Below, piece after piece: positions 9,807-17,419 of a stretch of 64,000 bases of DNA. This DNA comes from Paracoccus sp. R12_2. Its GTDB lineage: Bacteria > Pseudomonadota > Alphaproteobacteria > Rhodobacterales > Rhodobacteraceae. Numbering within the stretch: the stretch's first letter is position 1; each line of letters starts with the position of its first letter. The stretch spans positions 186,001-250,000 of the forward strand of contig NZ_JAGHRA010000002.1 of NCBI RefSeq assembly GCF_017744015.1, given 5' to 3'. The translations under genes and the position numbers were made by a program. The notes below the pieces were generated by a model. The model did not search any database. It saw nothing but the letters and a program-made list of their open reading frames with translations, and was not told the DNA's origin.

Positions 9807-10298
9807 ATGCGTATCGAGACGTTCTTTCCCTATCGCCTCGCCGTCGTGGCCGAGGCGTTTTCGCGCCAGCTTGTCGCCGTTTACGGTCGCGAACACGGCC
9901 TGACGCGCGAGGAATGGCGGCTGCTGTTCCTGCTGGAGGATGCCGGAACGCTGAATTCGCTGCAGTTGTCACAGCGCACCTCTCTGGACAAGGTGCAGGT
10001 CAGTCGCGCGGCCTCGCGGCTGGAAGCCAAGGGGCTGATCACCCGCGAGGTGCTGGGATCGGATCGCAGGCTGCGGAACTATGCGGTAACCGAGGAAGGG
10101 CGTCGGGTGTTCCAGCGTGCCTTCGGCGGGGTCGAGGCGCGCGCCGCCGAGATTCTGGAGGCGATGCCCGTGGCGGACCGCGACGCGCTGCAGCAGGGCA
10201 TCGCCGCGCTTGATCGCGCCATCGCCAGGGTCACCTCGCCCCAGGAGGGCCGGGGTACGGCCTTTCCACGGCCGGGCACTGCCGAGCCGACCGACTGA
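9807..10298 (+). CDS. MarR-family transcriptional regulator
   Basis: A 163-residue winged-helix repressor. The order is: N-terminal dimer helix (RIETFFPYRLAVVAEAFSR), the helix-turn-helix with recognition helix TSLDKVQVSRAASRLEAKG, the wing ITREVLGSDRRLRNYAVTEEG, and long C-terminal dimerisation helices. The ATG at 9807 fits the ribosome-binding site AAAGGTGG five bases upstream better than the GTG at 9798. It sits 93 bp after dctM in the same direction. By position it is the likely local regulator of the fah/mai/TRAP unit, whose promoter carries a palindrome of the right type; MarR proteins often sense the aromatic compound whose breakdown they control. Both links are inference. Confidence 0.85.
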   Translation: MRIETFFPYRLAVVAEAFSRQLVAVYGREHGLTREEWRLLFLLEDAGTLNSLQLSQRTSLDKVQVSRAASRLEAKGLITREVLGSDRRLRNYAVTEEGRRVFQRAFGGVEARAAEILEAMPVADRDALQQGIAALDRAIARVTSPQEGRGTAFPRPGTAEPTD

Positions 10299-10300
10299 TT

Positions 10301-10361
10301 GCGGGCGCCGCCAGTCTTGTCGGCTGGCGGCGGGCCGCGTATCAACCTCTCGGCGGCCCGC
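10301..10361 (+). promoter_or_regulatory. Strongly structured leader upstream of selD
   Basis: Three perfect helices can be drawn in the 82-bp gap before selD: CGCCGCCAG/CTGGCGGCG (10306–10314 with 10324–10332), CGGGCCGC/GCGGCCCG (10331–10338 with 10353–10360), and GCGGGC/GCCCGC (10301–10306 with 10356–10361). The second and third compete for the same 3' strand, so alternative folds are possible. The selD ribosome-binding site (AAGGAGAG, from ~10368) starts a few bases downstream. It could be a terminator of the marR gene, an attenuator or a translational switch; there is no T tract. Confidence 0.4.
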
Positions 10362-10380
10362 CCAAAGAAGGAGAGTTCCG

Positions 10381-11436
10381 ATGGATCACGCAAGCGCCGG
10401 CGAGCCCCGGCTGACATCGCTTTCTCATGGCGGCGGCTGCGGCTGCAAGATTGCCCCCGGCGTGCTGACCGGGCTGCTGCGCGGCACCGCGATGCTGCCC
10501 GTCCCCGAGGAGCTGATGGTGGGGATCGAGACCTCGGACGATGCCGCCGTCTATCGCCTGAACGACGAACAGGCACTGGTGGCCACGACCGATTTCTTCA
10601 TGCCCATCGTGGATGATCCGCTGGATTTCGGCCGGATCGCGGCGACCAACGCGATCAGCGACGTCTATGCAATGGGGGCCACGCCGATCATGGCGCTGTC
10701 GCTGGTCGGCATGCCGATCAACACGCTGTCGTCCGAGACGATCGCGCGCATCCTTGAGGGCGGTGCTGCGGCCTGTCGCGATGCAGGCATTCCCATCGGC
10801 GGCGGGCATACCATCGACTCGGTCGAGGCGATCTATGGGTTGGTGGCACTGGGCATCGTGCATCCCGATCACGTCAAGCGGAACTCGGGCGCCAGACCGG
10901 GCGACCTGCTGATCCTTGGCAAGCCGCTTGGCGTCGGGGTCTTCTCGGCGGCGTTGAAGAAAGAGGCGCTGCCCGCCGAGGGATATCAGGCGATGATCGC
11001 GGCGACGACGCGGCTGAACACGCCCGGCCCCGATCTGGCGAGGTTGCAGGGCGTTCATGCGATGACCGATGTGACCGGGTTCGGGCTGGCGGGCCACGCG
11101 CTGGAAATGGCGCGCGGATCGGGCTGCGAGATCCGGCTGGACTGGTCGGCCGTGCCGCTTTTGTCGGGGGCACGCGATCTGGCCGAACAGGGCTTTGTCA
11201 CCGGCGCATCGGGCCGGAACTGGGCCAGCTATGGCAGCGACGTGGTTCTGGCAGACGATTTTCGGCAGATCGACCGGGATCTGTTGTCGGACCCGCAGAC
11301 CAGTGGCGGACTTCTGGTGGCCTGCGACGCAAAAAGTGCGGATCGGGTTCTGCAGATTTTCCGTGATCACGGGTTTGCCGAAGCAGCCGTGATCGGCGAG
11401 GCCGCCGAGGGCGCGGGCCGGTTGCTTCTGCGCTGA
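10381..11436 (+). CDS. selD: Selenide, water dikinase (selenophosphate synthetase)
   Basis: Makes selenophosphate from selenide and ATP, the selenium donor for selenocysteyl-tRNA and selenouridine. It has 351 residues. The Gly-rich N-terminus carries HGGGCGCK with the catalytic Cys20 and Lys23, equivalent to E. coli Cys17/Lys20, so it is the Cys rather than the Sec form. ATP/Mg sites follow: TSDDAAVY, TTDFFMPIVDDP, GRIAATNAISDVYAMGATP, GGGHTIDS and MTDVTGFGLAGH. AAGGAGAG precedes the ATG. No selA, selB or tRNA-Sec is in the window. Its use is therefore open: selenoproteins such as formate dehydrogenase elsewhere, or tRNA selenation. Confidence 0.95.
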   Translation: MDHASAGEPRLTSLSHGGGCGCKIAPGVLTGLLRGTAMLPVPEELMVGIETSDDAAVYRLNDEQALVATTDFFMPIVDDPLDFGRIAATNAISDVYAMGATPIMALSLVGMPINTLSSETIARILEGGAAACRDAGIPIGGGHTIDSVEAIYGLVALGIVHPDHVKRNSGARPGDLLILGKPLGVGVFSAALKKEALPAEGYQAMIAATTRLNTPGPDLARLQGVHAMTDVTGFGLAGHALEMARGSGCEIRLDWSAVPLLSGARDLAEQGFVTGASGRNWASYGSDVVLADDFRQIDRDLLSDPQTSGGLLVACDAKSADRVLQIFRDHGFAEAAVIGEAAEGAGRLLLR

Positions 11437-11494
11437 TCCTTCCGATGTTCCGGGCGGCACGCTCAGCCGGGTATCTGGGCAAGGAAGAAGCCCG

Positions 11495-13342
11495 TCAGCG
11501 ATAGCCCTGTGCCTGCAATTCGAACAGCTCGCGATAGCGCCCTTCGCGGGCGACAAGCTGGTCATGCGTGCCTTCGTCCTGCACATGGCCATGTTCGATC
11601 ACGATGATCCTGTCGGCCATGCGAACGCTGGAAAACCGGTGCGAAATCAGCAGCGCGGTGCGGCCAGTGGACAGGTCGTTGAAGCGCTGGAAGACCTCGA
11701 ATTCCGCGCGGGCGTCCAGCGCTGCGGTGGGTTCGTCGAGGATCAGGATCTGGGCGTCGCGCATATAGGCGCGCGCGATCGCCAGCTTCTGCCACTCGCC
11801 GCCGGACAGGTCCAGCCCGTGGGCAAAACGCTTGCCGACCATCTGATCATATCCGGCGGGCAGTTTCGCGATCACCTGATCGGCCAGCGCACGTTCGGCG
11901 GCGGTTTCGATCCGTGGACGGTCGGTGCGTGCCTCGATCCGACCGGCGGCGATATTGTCCGAGGCCGACATGGCGTAACGCACGAAATCCTGGAAGATCA
12001 CGCCCACCGCCGCGCGCAACTGGTCCAGATCATAGTCGCGCAGGTCGCGCCCATCCAAAAGGATGCGGCCTTCGGTCGGATCATAGAGCCGCGCCAGAAG
12101 CTTGACGATCGTGGTCTTGCCTGCGCCATTCTCGCCCACCAATGCGACGGTTTCGCCCGCGTTCAGGTGGAATGACAGATCGCGCACGGCCCATCGACCG
12201 GCACCGGGATAGCGAAAGCCGACATTCTCGAACGTGATGCCGTGGCGGATCGGCGCCGGCACCGGCAACGCGTCGGGGGGCGAGGCGATACCGGGACGTT
12301 CGTCGAAAAAGCGGTAGAGGTCGTCCAGATACAGTGCCTGCGAGGCCATGCTCGAGAATGATGACAACAATCCTTCGATCAGGCCGCGCAGGCGCAGGAA
12401 ACTGCCCGACAGGAATGTCAGATCGCCAAGTGACAGCGTGCCGGTGAGCGTGCGGCCGATGATCCAGAGATAGGCGCCGTAGTAGCACAGCGTTCCGATG
12501 CCCGTCAGCGCGGCCATCACCACAAGCTGCCGCCTGTTGATCACCCGGTTCTCGGCGTAGAACCGTTCGGCCAGTTCCAGATAGCGGTCGCGCAGAAAGG
12601 CGTTGAGACCGAAGATCTTGACCTCTTTCGCGGACTCGGATGTCGCACCGATCATCCGCAGATAGTCGCGTTCGCGCCGTTCGGGCGCGCGGCGCCAGTT
12701 CATCGCGTAAAGTTCGGCGTTGAAATGCATCTGCCCGACCAGCGTCGGGATCAGCGCGACCAGCAGCAGCACCACCAGCCACGGGTTATAGGCGATCAGC
12801 CCTGCGCCGAAGCTGACGACCGTAACGCCGTCCTGCATTTGCTGCATGACCTGACCCACCAGCGGAATCCGGCCCATGGTCTGGCGGCGGGCGCGGTCCA
12901 GCCGGTCCTGAAACCCGGCATCCTCGAAACTGGCAAGATCCAGATCGGCGGCATGGTTCATCAGGCGCATCGACAACGAGATGACCAGGCGTTCCTGCAG
13001 CAGACTGTCTGCATAGGTCACCAGCCGCCCGAAGATGTCCGAGGCCAGTGCCAGACCAAGCTCGGCCGCGATCAGAAGGATCAACTGGACTGCAAGTCCC
13101 GATTGCCACCATTCGGCCAGCGTGTCGGGGCGCGCGTCCGCAGCCATCAGGCGCACCACCTCGTCGATGATCAGCTTGCCGATCCACAGCATCGCGACCG
13201 GCATCACGGCGCGCGCCAGCCGCAGCAGGATCATGGTACCGGTCAGGCCCGGACTGGCACGCCAGACCATGCCCAGGAATGGCGGGATGTTCTTCAGCGC
13301 GGCCCAACGCGCGGCATAGGCGGGCGCGTCGGACGAGGCCAC
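11495..13342 (-). CDS. ABC transporter, fused membrane and ATP-binding half-transporter (exporter type)
   Basis: A 615-residue type IV ABC exporter half: six-helix membrane domain (about residues 20–330) followed by the nucleotide-binding domain. Walker A is GENGAGKTT, the Q-loop FQDFVRYAM, the signature LSGGEWQKLAIARA, Walker B ILILDEPTAALD, and the H-loop LLISHRFSS. It would work as a homodimer exporting a lipid, peptide or drug. Translation starts at GTG only 2 bp after the oppF stop, so it is the last gene of the opp operon. An exporter there is unusual. An internal ATG (Met at ~residue 25) exists, but the GTG keeps the usual N-terminus. Confidence 0.88.
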   Translation of the reverse strand: MASSDAPAYAARWAALKNIPPFLGMVWRASPGLTGTMILLRLARAVMPVAMLWIGKLIIDEVVRLMAADARPDTLAEWWQSGLAVQLILLIAAELGLALASDIFGRLVTYADSLLQERLVISLSMRLMNHAADLDLASFEDAGFQDRLDRARRQTMGRIPLVGQVMQQMQDGVTVVSFGAGLIAYNPWLVVLLLVALIPTLVGQMHFNAELYAMNWRRAPERRERDYLRMIGATSESAKEVKIFGLNAFLRDRYLELAERFYAENRVINRRQLVVMAALTGIGTLCYYGAYLWIIGRTLTGTLSLGDLTFLSGSFLRLRGLIEGLLSSFSSMASQALYLDDLYRFFDERPGIASPPDALPVPAPIRHGITFENVGFRYPGAGRWAVRDLSFHLNAGETVALVGENGAGKTTIVKLLARLYDPTEGRILLDGRDLRDYDLDQLRAAVGVIFQDFVRYAMSASDNIAAGRIEARTDRPRIETAAERALADQVIAKLPAGYDQMVGKRFAHGLDLSGGEWQKLAIARAYMRDAQILILDEPTAALDARAEFEVFQRFNDLSTGRTALLISHRFSSVRMADRIIVIEHGHVQDEGTHDQLVAREGRYRELFELQAQGYR

Positions 13343-13344
13343 GC

Positions 13345-14373
13345 TCAGGCGGCCTCAATGTTGCGCGCGCGGGCGATTTCCGCGTCGGTCAGCGGGCCCG
13401 GAAAATGGCAGGCTGTCCTGTGATCCTGGCCAAGAAGCGCCGGCACCTGTTCGGCGCAGGCTGCCTGGGCCCGCGGACAGCGGGTGCGGAAGACACAGCC
13501 AGAGGGCGGGTTCATGGGCGACGGCAGATCGCCTGACAGTGGCACGACCGAACCGGCCATATCATGCGCGGGATCGGGCACCGGAACCGCCGACAGCAGC
13601 GCCTGCGTATAGGGGTGCTGCGGATCGGCAAAGAGGTCGGCCGAGCTTCCGATCTCCATGACCTTGCCAAGATACAGGACCATCACCCGGTCGCTGATAT
13701 GCTTCACCACCGACAGGTCATGCGCGATGAAGACCAGCGCAAGACCCAGTTCCTTTTGCAGCCGGATCAACAGGTTGATGACCTGCGCCTGAATTGACAC
13801 GTCAAGGGCGCTGACGGGTTCGTCGCAGATGATCAGTTTGGGTTCGACGATCAGGGCACGGGCGATACCGATGCGCTGACATTGCCCGCCGCTGAACTCG
13901 TGCGGATAGCGGTTGATCTGGTTGGGCAGCAACCCGACCTTTTCCATGATCGCCTTGACGCGGTCCTTGACCTCGGCGGATTTCAGGCCGGGGTGGTGGG
14001 TCCTCAGCGGCTCGGCGATGATCTGGCCCACGGTCATGCGCGGGTTCAGAGAGGCCAGCGGATCCTGAAACACCATCTGGATATCGCTTCGGTATTTCAT
14101 CATCTGCCGTGGTGACAGGCCGATCAGGTCGCGCCCGTCGATCCACTCCGCTTGTCCCTCGGCCGGGACAAGGCCGATCAGGGCGCGGGCAAGGGTGGAT
14201 TTGCCGCAACCGGATTCTCCGACGACGCCCAGAGTCTCACCAGGGTTCAGGGTGAAATCGACGCCGCCGACGGCATGCAGGGGCAGGGGGGCGGACCAGG
14301 GCATCGCCCCCTCGCGGCGGATCTGGAAAGTCACGCGCAGGTCGCGCACATCGAGCAGGGGTTTCGTCATCAT
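13345..14373 (-). CDS. oppF: Oligopeptide/dipeptide ABC transporter ATP-binding protein OppF
   Basis: A 342-residue ATPase of the Opp/Dpp importer. Walker A is GESGCGKSTLARAL, the signature FSGGQCQRIGIARAL, and Walker B KLIICDEPVSALDVS. The oligopeptide-transporter C-terminal extension has paired Cys residues (CVFRTRCPRAQAAC) of the kind reported to bind an Fe–S cluster in this family. The start ATGATG overlaps the oppD stop, so the two ATPases are translationally coupled; the second ATG (14370) would remove one residue. It pairs with OppD to power the OppBC channel. Confidence 0.92.
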   Translation of the reverse strand: MMTKPLLDVRDLRVTFQIRREGAMPWSAPLPLHAVGGVDFTLNPGETLGVVGESGCGKSTLARALIGLVPAEGQAEWIDGRDLIGLSPRQMMKYRSDIQMVFQDPLASLNPRMTVGQIIAEPLRTHHPGLKSAEVKDRVKAIMEKVGLLPNQINRYPHEFSGGQCQRIGIARALIVEPKLIICDEPVSALDVSIQAQVINLLIRLQKELGLALVFIAHDLSVVKHISDRVMVLYLGKVMEIGSSADLFADPQHPYTQALLSAVPVPDPAHDMAGSVVPLSGDLPSPMNPPSGCVFRTRCPRAQAACAEQVPALLGQDHRTACHFPGPLTDAEIARARNIEAA

Positions 14374-15467
14374 TCGTCCACCTTGCTTGGGGTTCCGGCC
14401 ATTCCGGCGCCCGCGATCGCGGCCATCGGCGTGGCTTCTTCCTGTACCGGATCTTCCGCGCCGATCGCGATGTCGCGCAGATGCACGGTCTGCTGTCGGG
14501 CCAAAACATCGGGCAGCGGCGCAAAGCAGGCGCGCGCGCGGCCCGGCGCGAACACCTCCAGCGGCGGGCGCTGGCTGTCGCAGCCTTCGCGACGATAGGG
14601 GCAGCGCGGCTCGAATGCGCAGCCGGCGGGCGGCTGTGTCATGTTGGGGGGCGATCCGGGGATCGCGGACAGTTCGTCGCCGTCCTGGTTGATGCGCGGA
14701 ATCGCGTGCAGCAAGCCCTGCGTATAGGGGTGCGCGGGCTCGGCAAACAACGGCCCGACCGGGCCGGTCTCGCGGATGCGCCCGCCATACATGACGGCGA
14801 CACGTTCGCAAGATCCCGCGACGACGCCCAGGTCATGCGTGATCAGGATCATCGCCATGCCGAATTCGCGCTGCAGATCGGCCAGCAGCGTCATGATCTG
14901 CGCCTGCACCGTCACGTCCAGCGCGGTGGTCGGTTCGTCCGCGATCAGCAGTTGCGGACGGCACAGCAAAGCCATGGCAATCATCACCCGTTGCCGCATC
15001 CCACCGCTGAATTCGTGCGGATAAAGACGCACGCGTCCCTTGGCATCGGGGATCTTGACCGCGTCCAGCATCCGCACCGCCTCGGTCACCGCCTGCTTCT
15101 TGGACATGCCCTTGTGCAGGGTCAGAACCTCGGCCATCTGGTCCGAGACGCGCATATAGGGGTTCAGCGACGTCATCGGATCCTGAAAGATCATCGCGAT
15201 CTTTTCGGCCCGGATGCGGTTCAGCACCTTGGGCGGGGCGTTCAGGATCTGCTGCCCGTCGAAGCGCACATTGCCGCTGGCCCGACCGTTTCTGGCCAGA
15301 AGCCCCATCAATGCGAAGGACAGCTGCGATTTACCCGACCCGGATTCGCCGACGATGCCAAGGGTTTCGCCGGCCTCGACCGACAGGTTCACCTGGTTGA
15401 CGGCCTGCACCTCGCCATCATTGGTGGCAAAGCGGACGGAAAGGTCGTCTATTTCCAGCAGCGCCAT
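14370..15467 (-). CDS. oppD: Oligopeptide/dipeptide ABC transporter ATP-binding protein OppD
   Basis: A 365-residue ATPase partner of OppF: Walker [17 protein letters not shown], signature [15 protein letters not shown], Walker [17 protein letters not shown]-loop LITHDLGVV, and the C-terminal [14 protein letters not shown] extension. The ATG ([13 protein letters not shown]) starts 1 bp beyond the oppC stop, so the genes nearly touch. The frame remains open upstream, but that sequence encodes oppC in another frame. It is an inner-membrane-associated importer component. Confidence 0.92.
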   Translation of the reverse strand: MALLEIDDLSVRFATNDGEVQAVNQVNLSVEAGETLGIVGESGSGKSQLSFALMGLLARNGRASGNVRFDGQQILNAPPKVLNRIRAEKIAMIFQDPMTSLNPYMRVSDQMAEVLTLHKGMSKKQAVTEAVRMLDAVKIPDAKGRVRLYPHEFSGGMRQRVMIAMALLCRPQLLIADEPTTALDVTVQAQIMTLLADLQREFGMAMILITHDLGVVAGSCERVAVMYGGRIRETGPVGPLFAEPAHPYTQGLLHAIPRINQDGDELSAIPGSPPNMTQPPAGCAFEPRCPYRREGCDSQRPPLEVFAPGRARACFAPLPDVLARQQTVHLRDIAIGAEDPVQEEATPMAAIAGAGMAGTPSKVDE

Positions 15468-15468
15468 A

Positions 15469-16395
15469 TCAACGATCCTTCGGGTCAAGGGCATCGCGCA
15501 GGCCATCGCCCACGAAGAAAAAGCCGAACAGAGTGATGACAAAGAAGAACAGCGGAAAGGCCAGCTGCCACAGCGTGCCATAGTTCATCGTCCCCGCGCC
15601 TTCAGAGATCAACGCACCCCAACTGGTCAGCGGTTCCTGCACGCCAAGGCCCAGGAAGCTGATGAAGCTTTCGGTCAGGATCATCAGCGGCACCAGCAGC
15701 GTGGCATAGACCGCGACGAGGCCAAGCAGGTTCGGCACGATGTGGCGGATGATGATCTTCCATGACGGGACGCCGGTGGCGCGCGCGGCCTCGATGAACT
15801 CGCGGTTCTTCAGGGACAGGGTCTGGCCACGGACGATGCGGCTCATGTCCAGCCAGGAAATCAGGCCGATGCCCAGGAACAGCATCGCGATGGACCGCCC
15901 GAACATCACCAGCAACAGGATCAGCACGAACATGTAGGGGATCGACATCAGGATATCGACGGCCCGCATCATGATCTGATCGGTCCGCCCGCCGACATAG
16001 CCCGCCGTCGCGCCGTAAAGCGTGCCGACGATCACCGCAATCGCGGCGCCGACGATGCCGACCATCAGGCTGATCTGCGTGCCCTGCACGGTGCGCGCGA
16101 AAAGGTCGCGGCCCAGATCGTCGGTGCCGAAATAATGCCCGTTCTCCAAAGAGGGCATGCCCATGGTTGCGACCTGACCCATGACGGTGAAATCCAGATC
16201 CTCGTTCGACCACTGGGCGAACTGGTTGCCAAGCAGCGCGAACAGCGCCACCCCGATCAGGATGATCAGCCCGGTCATCGCCGCCTTGTTGCGCAGGAAA
16301 CGCTTGCGGGCATCCGCCCAAGGGCTGCGGCCCTTCACCTCGTCCTGCGACATGCGGGTGGCAAGCGATTGCATCTTGTCTTGTTGAATGACCAT
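15469..16395 (-). CDS. oppC: Oligopeptide ABC transporter permease OppC
   Basis: A 308-residue inner-membrane permease. The N-terminal cytoplasmic stretch RSPWADARKRFLRNKAAM is followed by the first transmembrane helix, a periplasmic segment with HYFGTDDLGRDLFARTVQG, which is the OppC/DppC hallmark, and five more helices. The EAA coupling loop EAARATGVPSWKIIIRHIVPN contacts the ATPases. Starts 3 bp after oppB. Confidence 0.92.
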   Translation of the reverse strand: MVIQQDKMQSLATRMSQDEVKGRSPWADARKRFLRNKAAMTGLIILIGVALFALLGNQFAQWSNEDLDFTVMGQVATMGMPSLENGHYFGTDDLGRDLFARTVQGTQISLMVGIVGAAIAVIVGTLYGATAGYVGGRTDQIMMRAVDILMSIPYMFVLILLLVMFGRSIAMLFLGIGLISWLDMSRIVRGQTLSLKNREFIEAARATGVPSWKIIIRHIVPNLLGLVAVYATLLVPLMILTESFISFLGLGVQEPLTSWGALISEGAGTMNYGTLWQLAFPLFFFVITLFGFFFVGDGLRDALDPKDR

Positions 16396-16398
16396 GGC

Positions 16399-17322
16399 TC
16401 AGTACCTGATCTTTGGGTCGATCCATGCGTACAGCACATCGACGACAAGGTTGAACACGATGGTCAGCGCGCCGACCAGGATGGTCACGCCCATCATCAC
16501 CGCATAGTCGCGGTTCAGCGCGCTATCCACGAAGGCCTTTCCGATGCCCCCGGTCGAGAAATAGATGTCGATCACCACCGAACCCGTGATCATCGACACG
16601 AAGACCGGCCCCAGATAGCTGATCACCGGCAACATCGCGGGTTTCAGGGCGTGGCGAATGATGACCCGATGTTCGGGCATGCCCTTGGCGCGGGCGGTGC
16701 GGATATGGTTGCTGCCCAGAACCTCAAGCATCGATGAGCGGGTGATCCGCGCGATAGAGGCCATGTAGCTGGTGCCTAGCGCGATCACCGGCATGATCCA
16801 GAAGCTGGGATCGCTGAAAGACCAGCCACCGCCCGGCAACAATCCATACCACAGCGTGAAGATCAGCACCAAGATCGGCGCCATCACGAAATTCGGCAGC
16901 ACCTGCGCGCCGATGGAGATACCCACCGCCAGATAGTCCAGAAAGCTGTTGTGCCAGATCGCGGCGACGACACCCAGGCCGACGCCCATCACCACCGCAG
17001 CGATGAATGCCAGCGAGCCATAGGTCAGCGTCACCGGAAAACCTGCGGCGACCAGTTCGTTCACGCTGCGGTCGGGATAGACGAAGCTGGGTCCGAAATC
17101 GAAATGCGCGACGATGCCCCAGATATAACTGATGATCTGCTTCCAAAGCGGATCGTCTAGGCCGTATTTGGCATTCAGGTTCGCAAGAACCTGCGGCGGC
17201 AATTCACGTTCCTGCGTGAACGGCCCGCCCGGCGCAAGATGCATCAGGATGAAGGAAAAGACGATCAGCAGCAGCAGCGTGGGTACCGCCACAGCCAAGC
17301 GCCGCATGATATATGCGAACAT
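16399..17322 (-). CDS. oppB: Oligopeptide ABC transporter permease OppB
   Basis: A 307-residue permease forming the channel with OppC: first helix LAVAVPTLLLLIVFSFILM, the periplasmic APGGPF…LNAKYGLDDPLW signature of OppB/DppB, and the coupling loop RTARAKGMPEHRVIIRHALKP. It follows oppA after a 97-bp gap containing a strong hairpin, which probably lowers permease expression relative to the binding protein. Confidence 0.92.
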   Translation of the reverse strand: MFAYIMRRLAVAVPTLLLLIVFSFILMHLAPGGPFTQERELPPQVLANLNAKYGLDDPLWKQIISYIWGIVAHFDFGPSFVYPDRSVNELVAAGFPVTLTYGSLAFIAAVVMGVGLGVVAAIWHNSFLDYLAVGISIGAQVLPNFVMAPILVLIFTLWYGLLPGGGWSFSDPSFWIMPVIALGTSYMASIARITRSSMLEVLGSNHIRTARAKGMPEHRVIIRHALKPAMLPVISYLGPVFVSMITGSVVIDIYFSTGGIGKAFVDSALNRDYAVMMGVTILVGALTIVFNLVVDVLYAWIDPKIRY

Positions 17323-17369
17323 CGCGTGCAGCCTCCCTGCAAAGGAAAGTTAAGCGTCCATGACCAGAG

Positions 17370-17397
17370 TCCGGAAGGGAATAGTGCCCCTTCCGGA
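17370..17397 (-). terminator. Intra-operon hairpin between oppA and oppB
   Basis: A 10-bp perfect stem (TCCGGAAGGG/CCCTTCCGGA) with an 8-base loop, not followed by a T tract on either strand. Hairpins in this position typically stabilise the upstream binding-protein mRNA or partly terminate transcription, giving more OppA than OppBCDF. Confidence 0.6.
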
Positions 17398-17419
17398 AAG
17401 CCAGTGTTCCTGGTCGGGA

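Noticed and set aside
10381..10460. Selenocysteine (in-frame TGA) in selD, selO or the Rdx gene
   Set aside because: All three carry Cys codons at the relevant sites and have no in-frame TGA.
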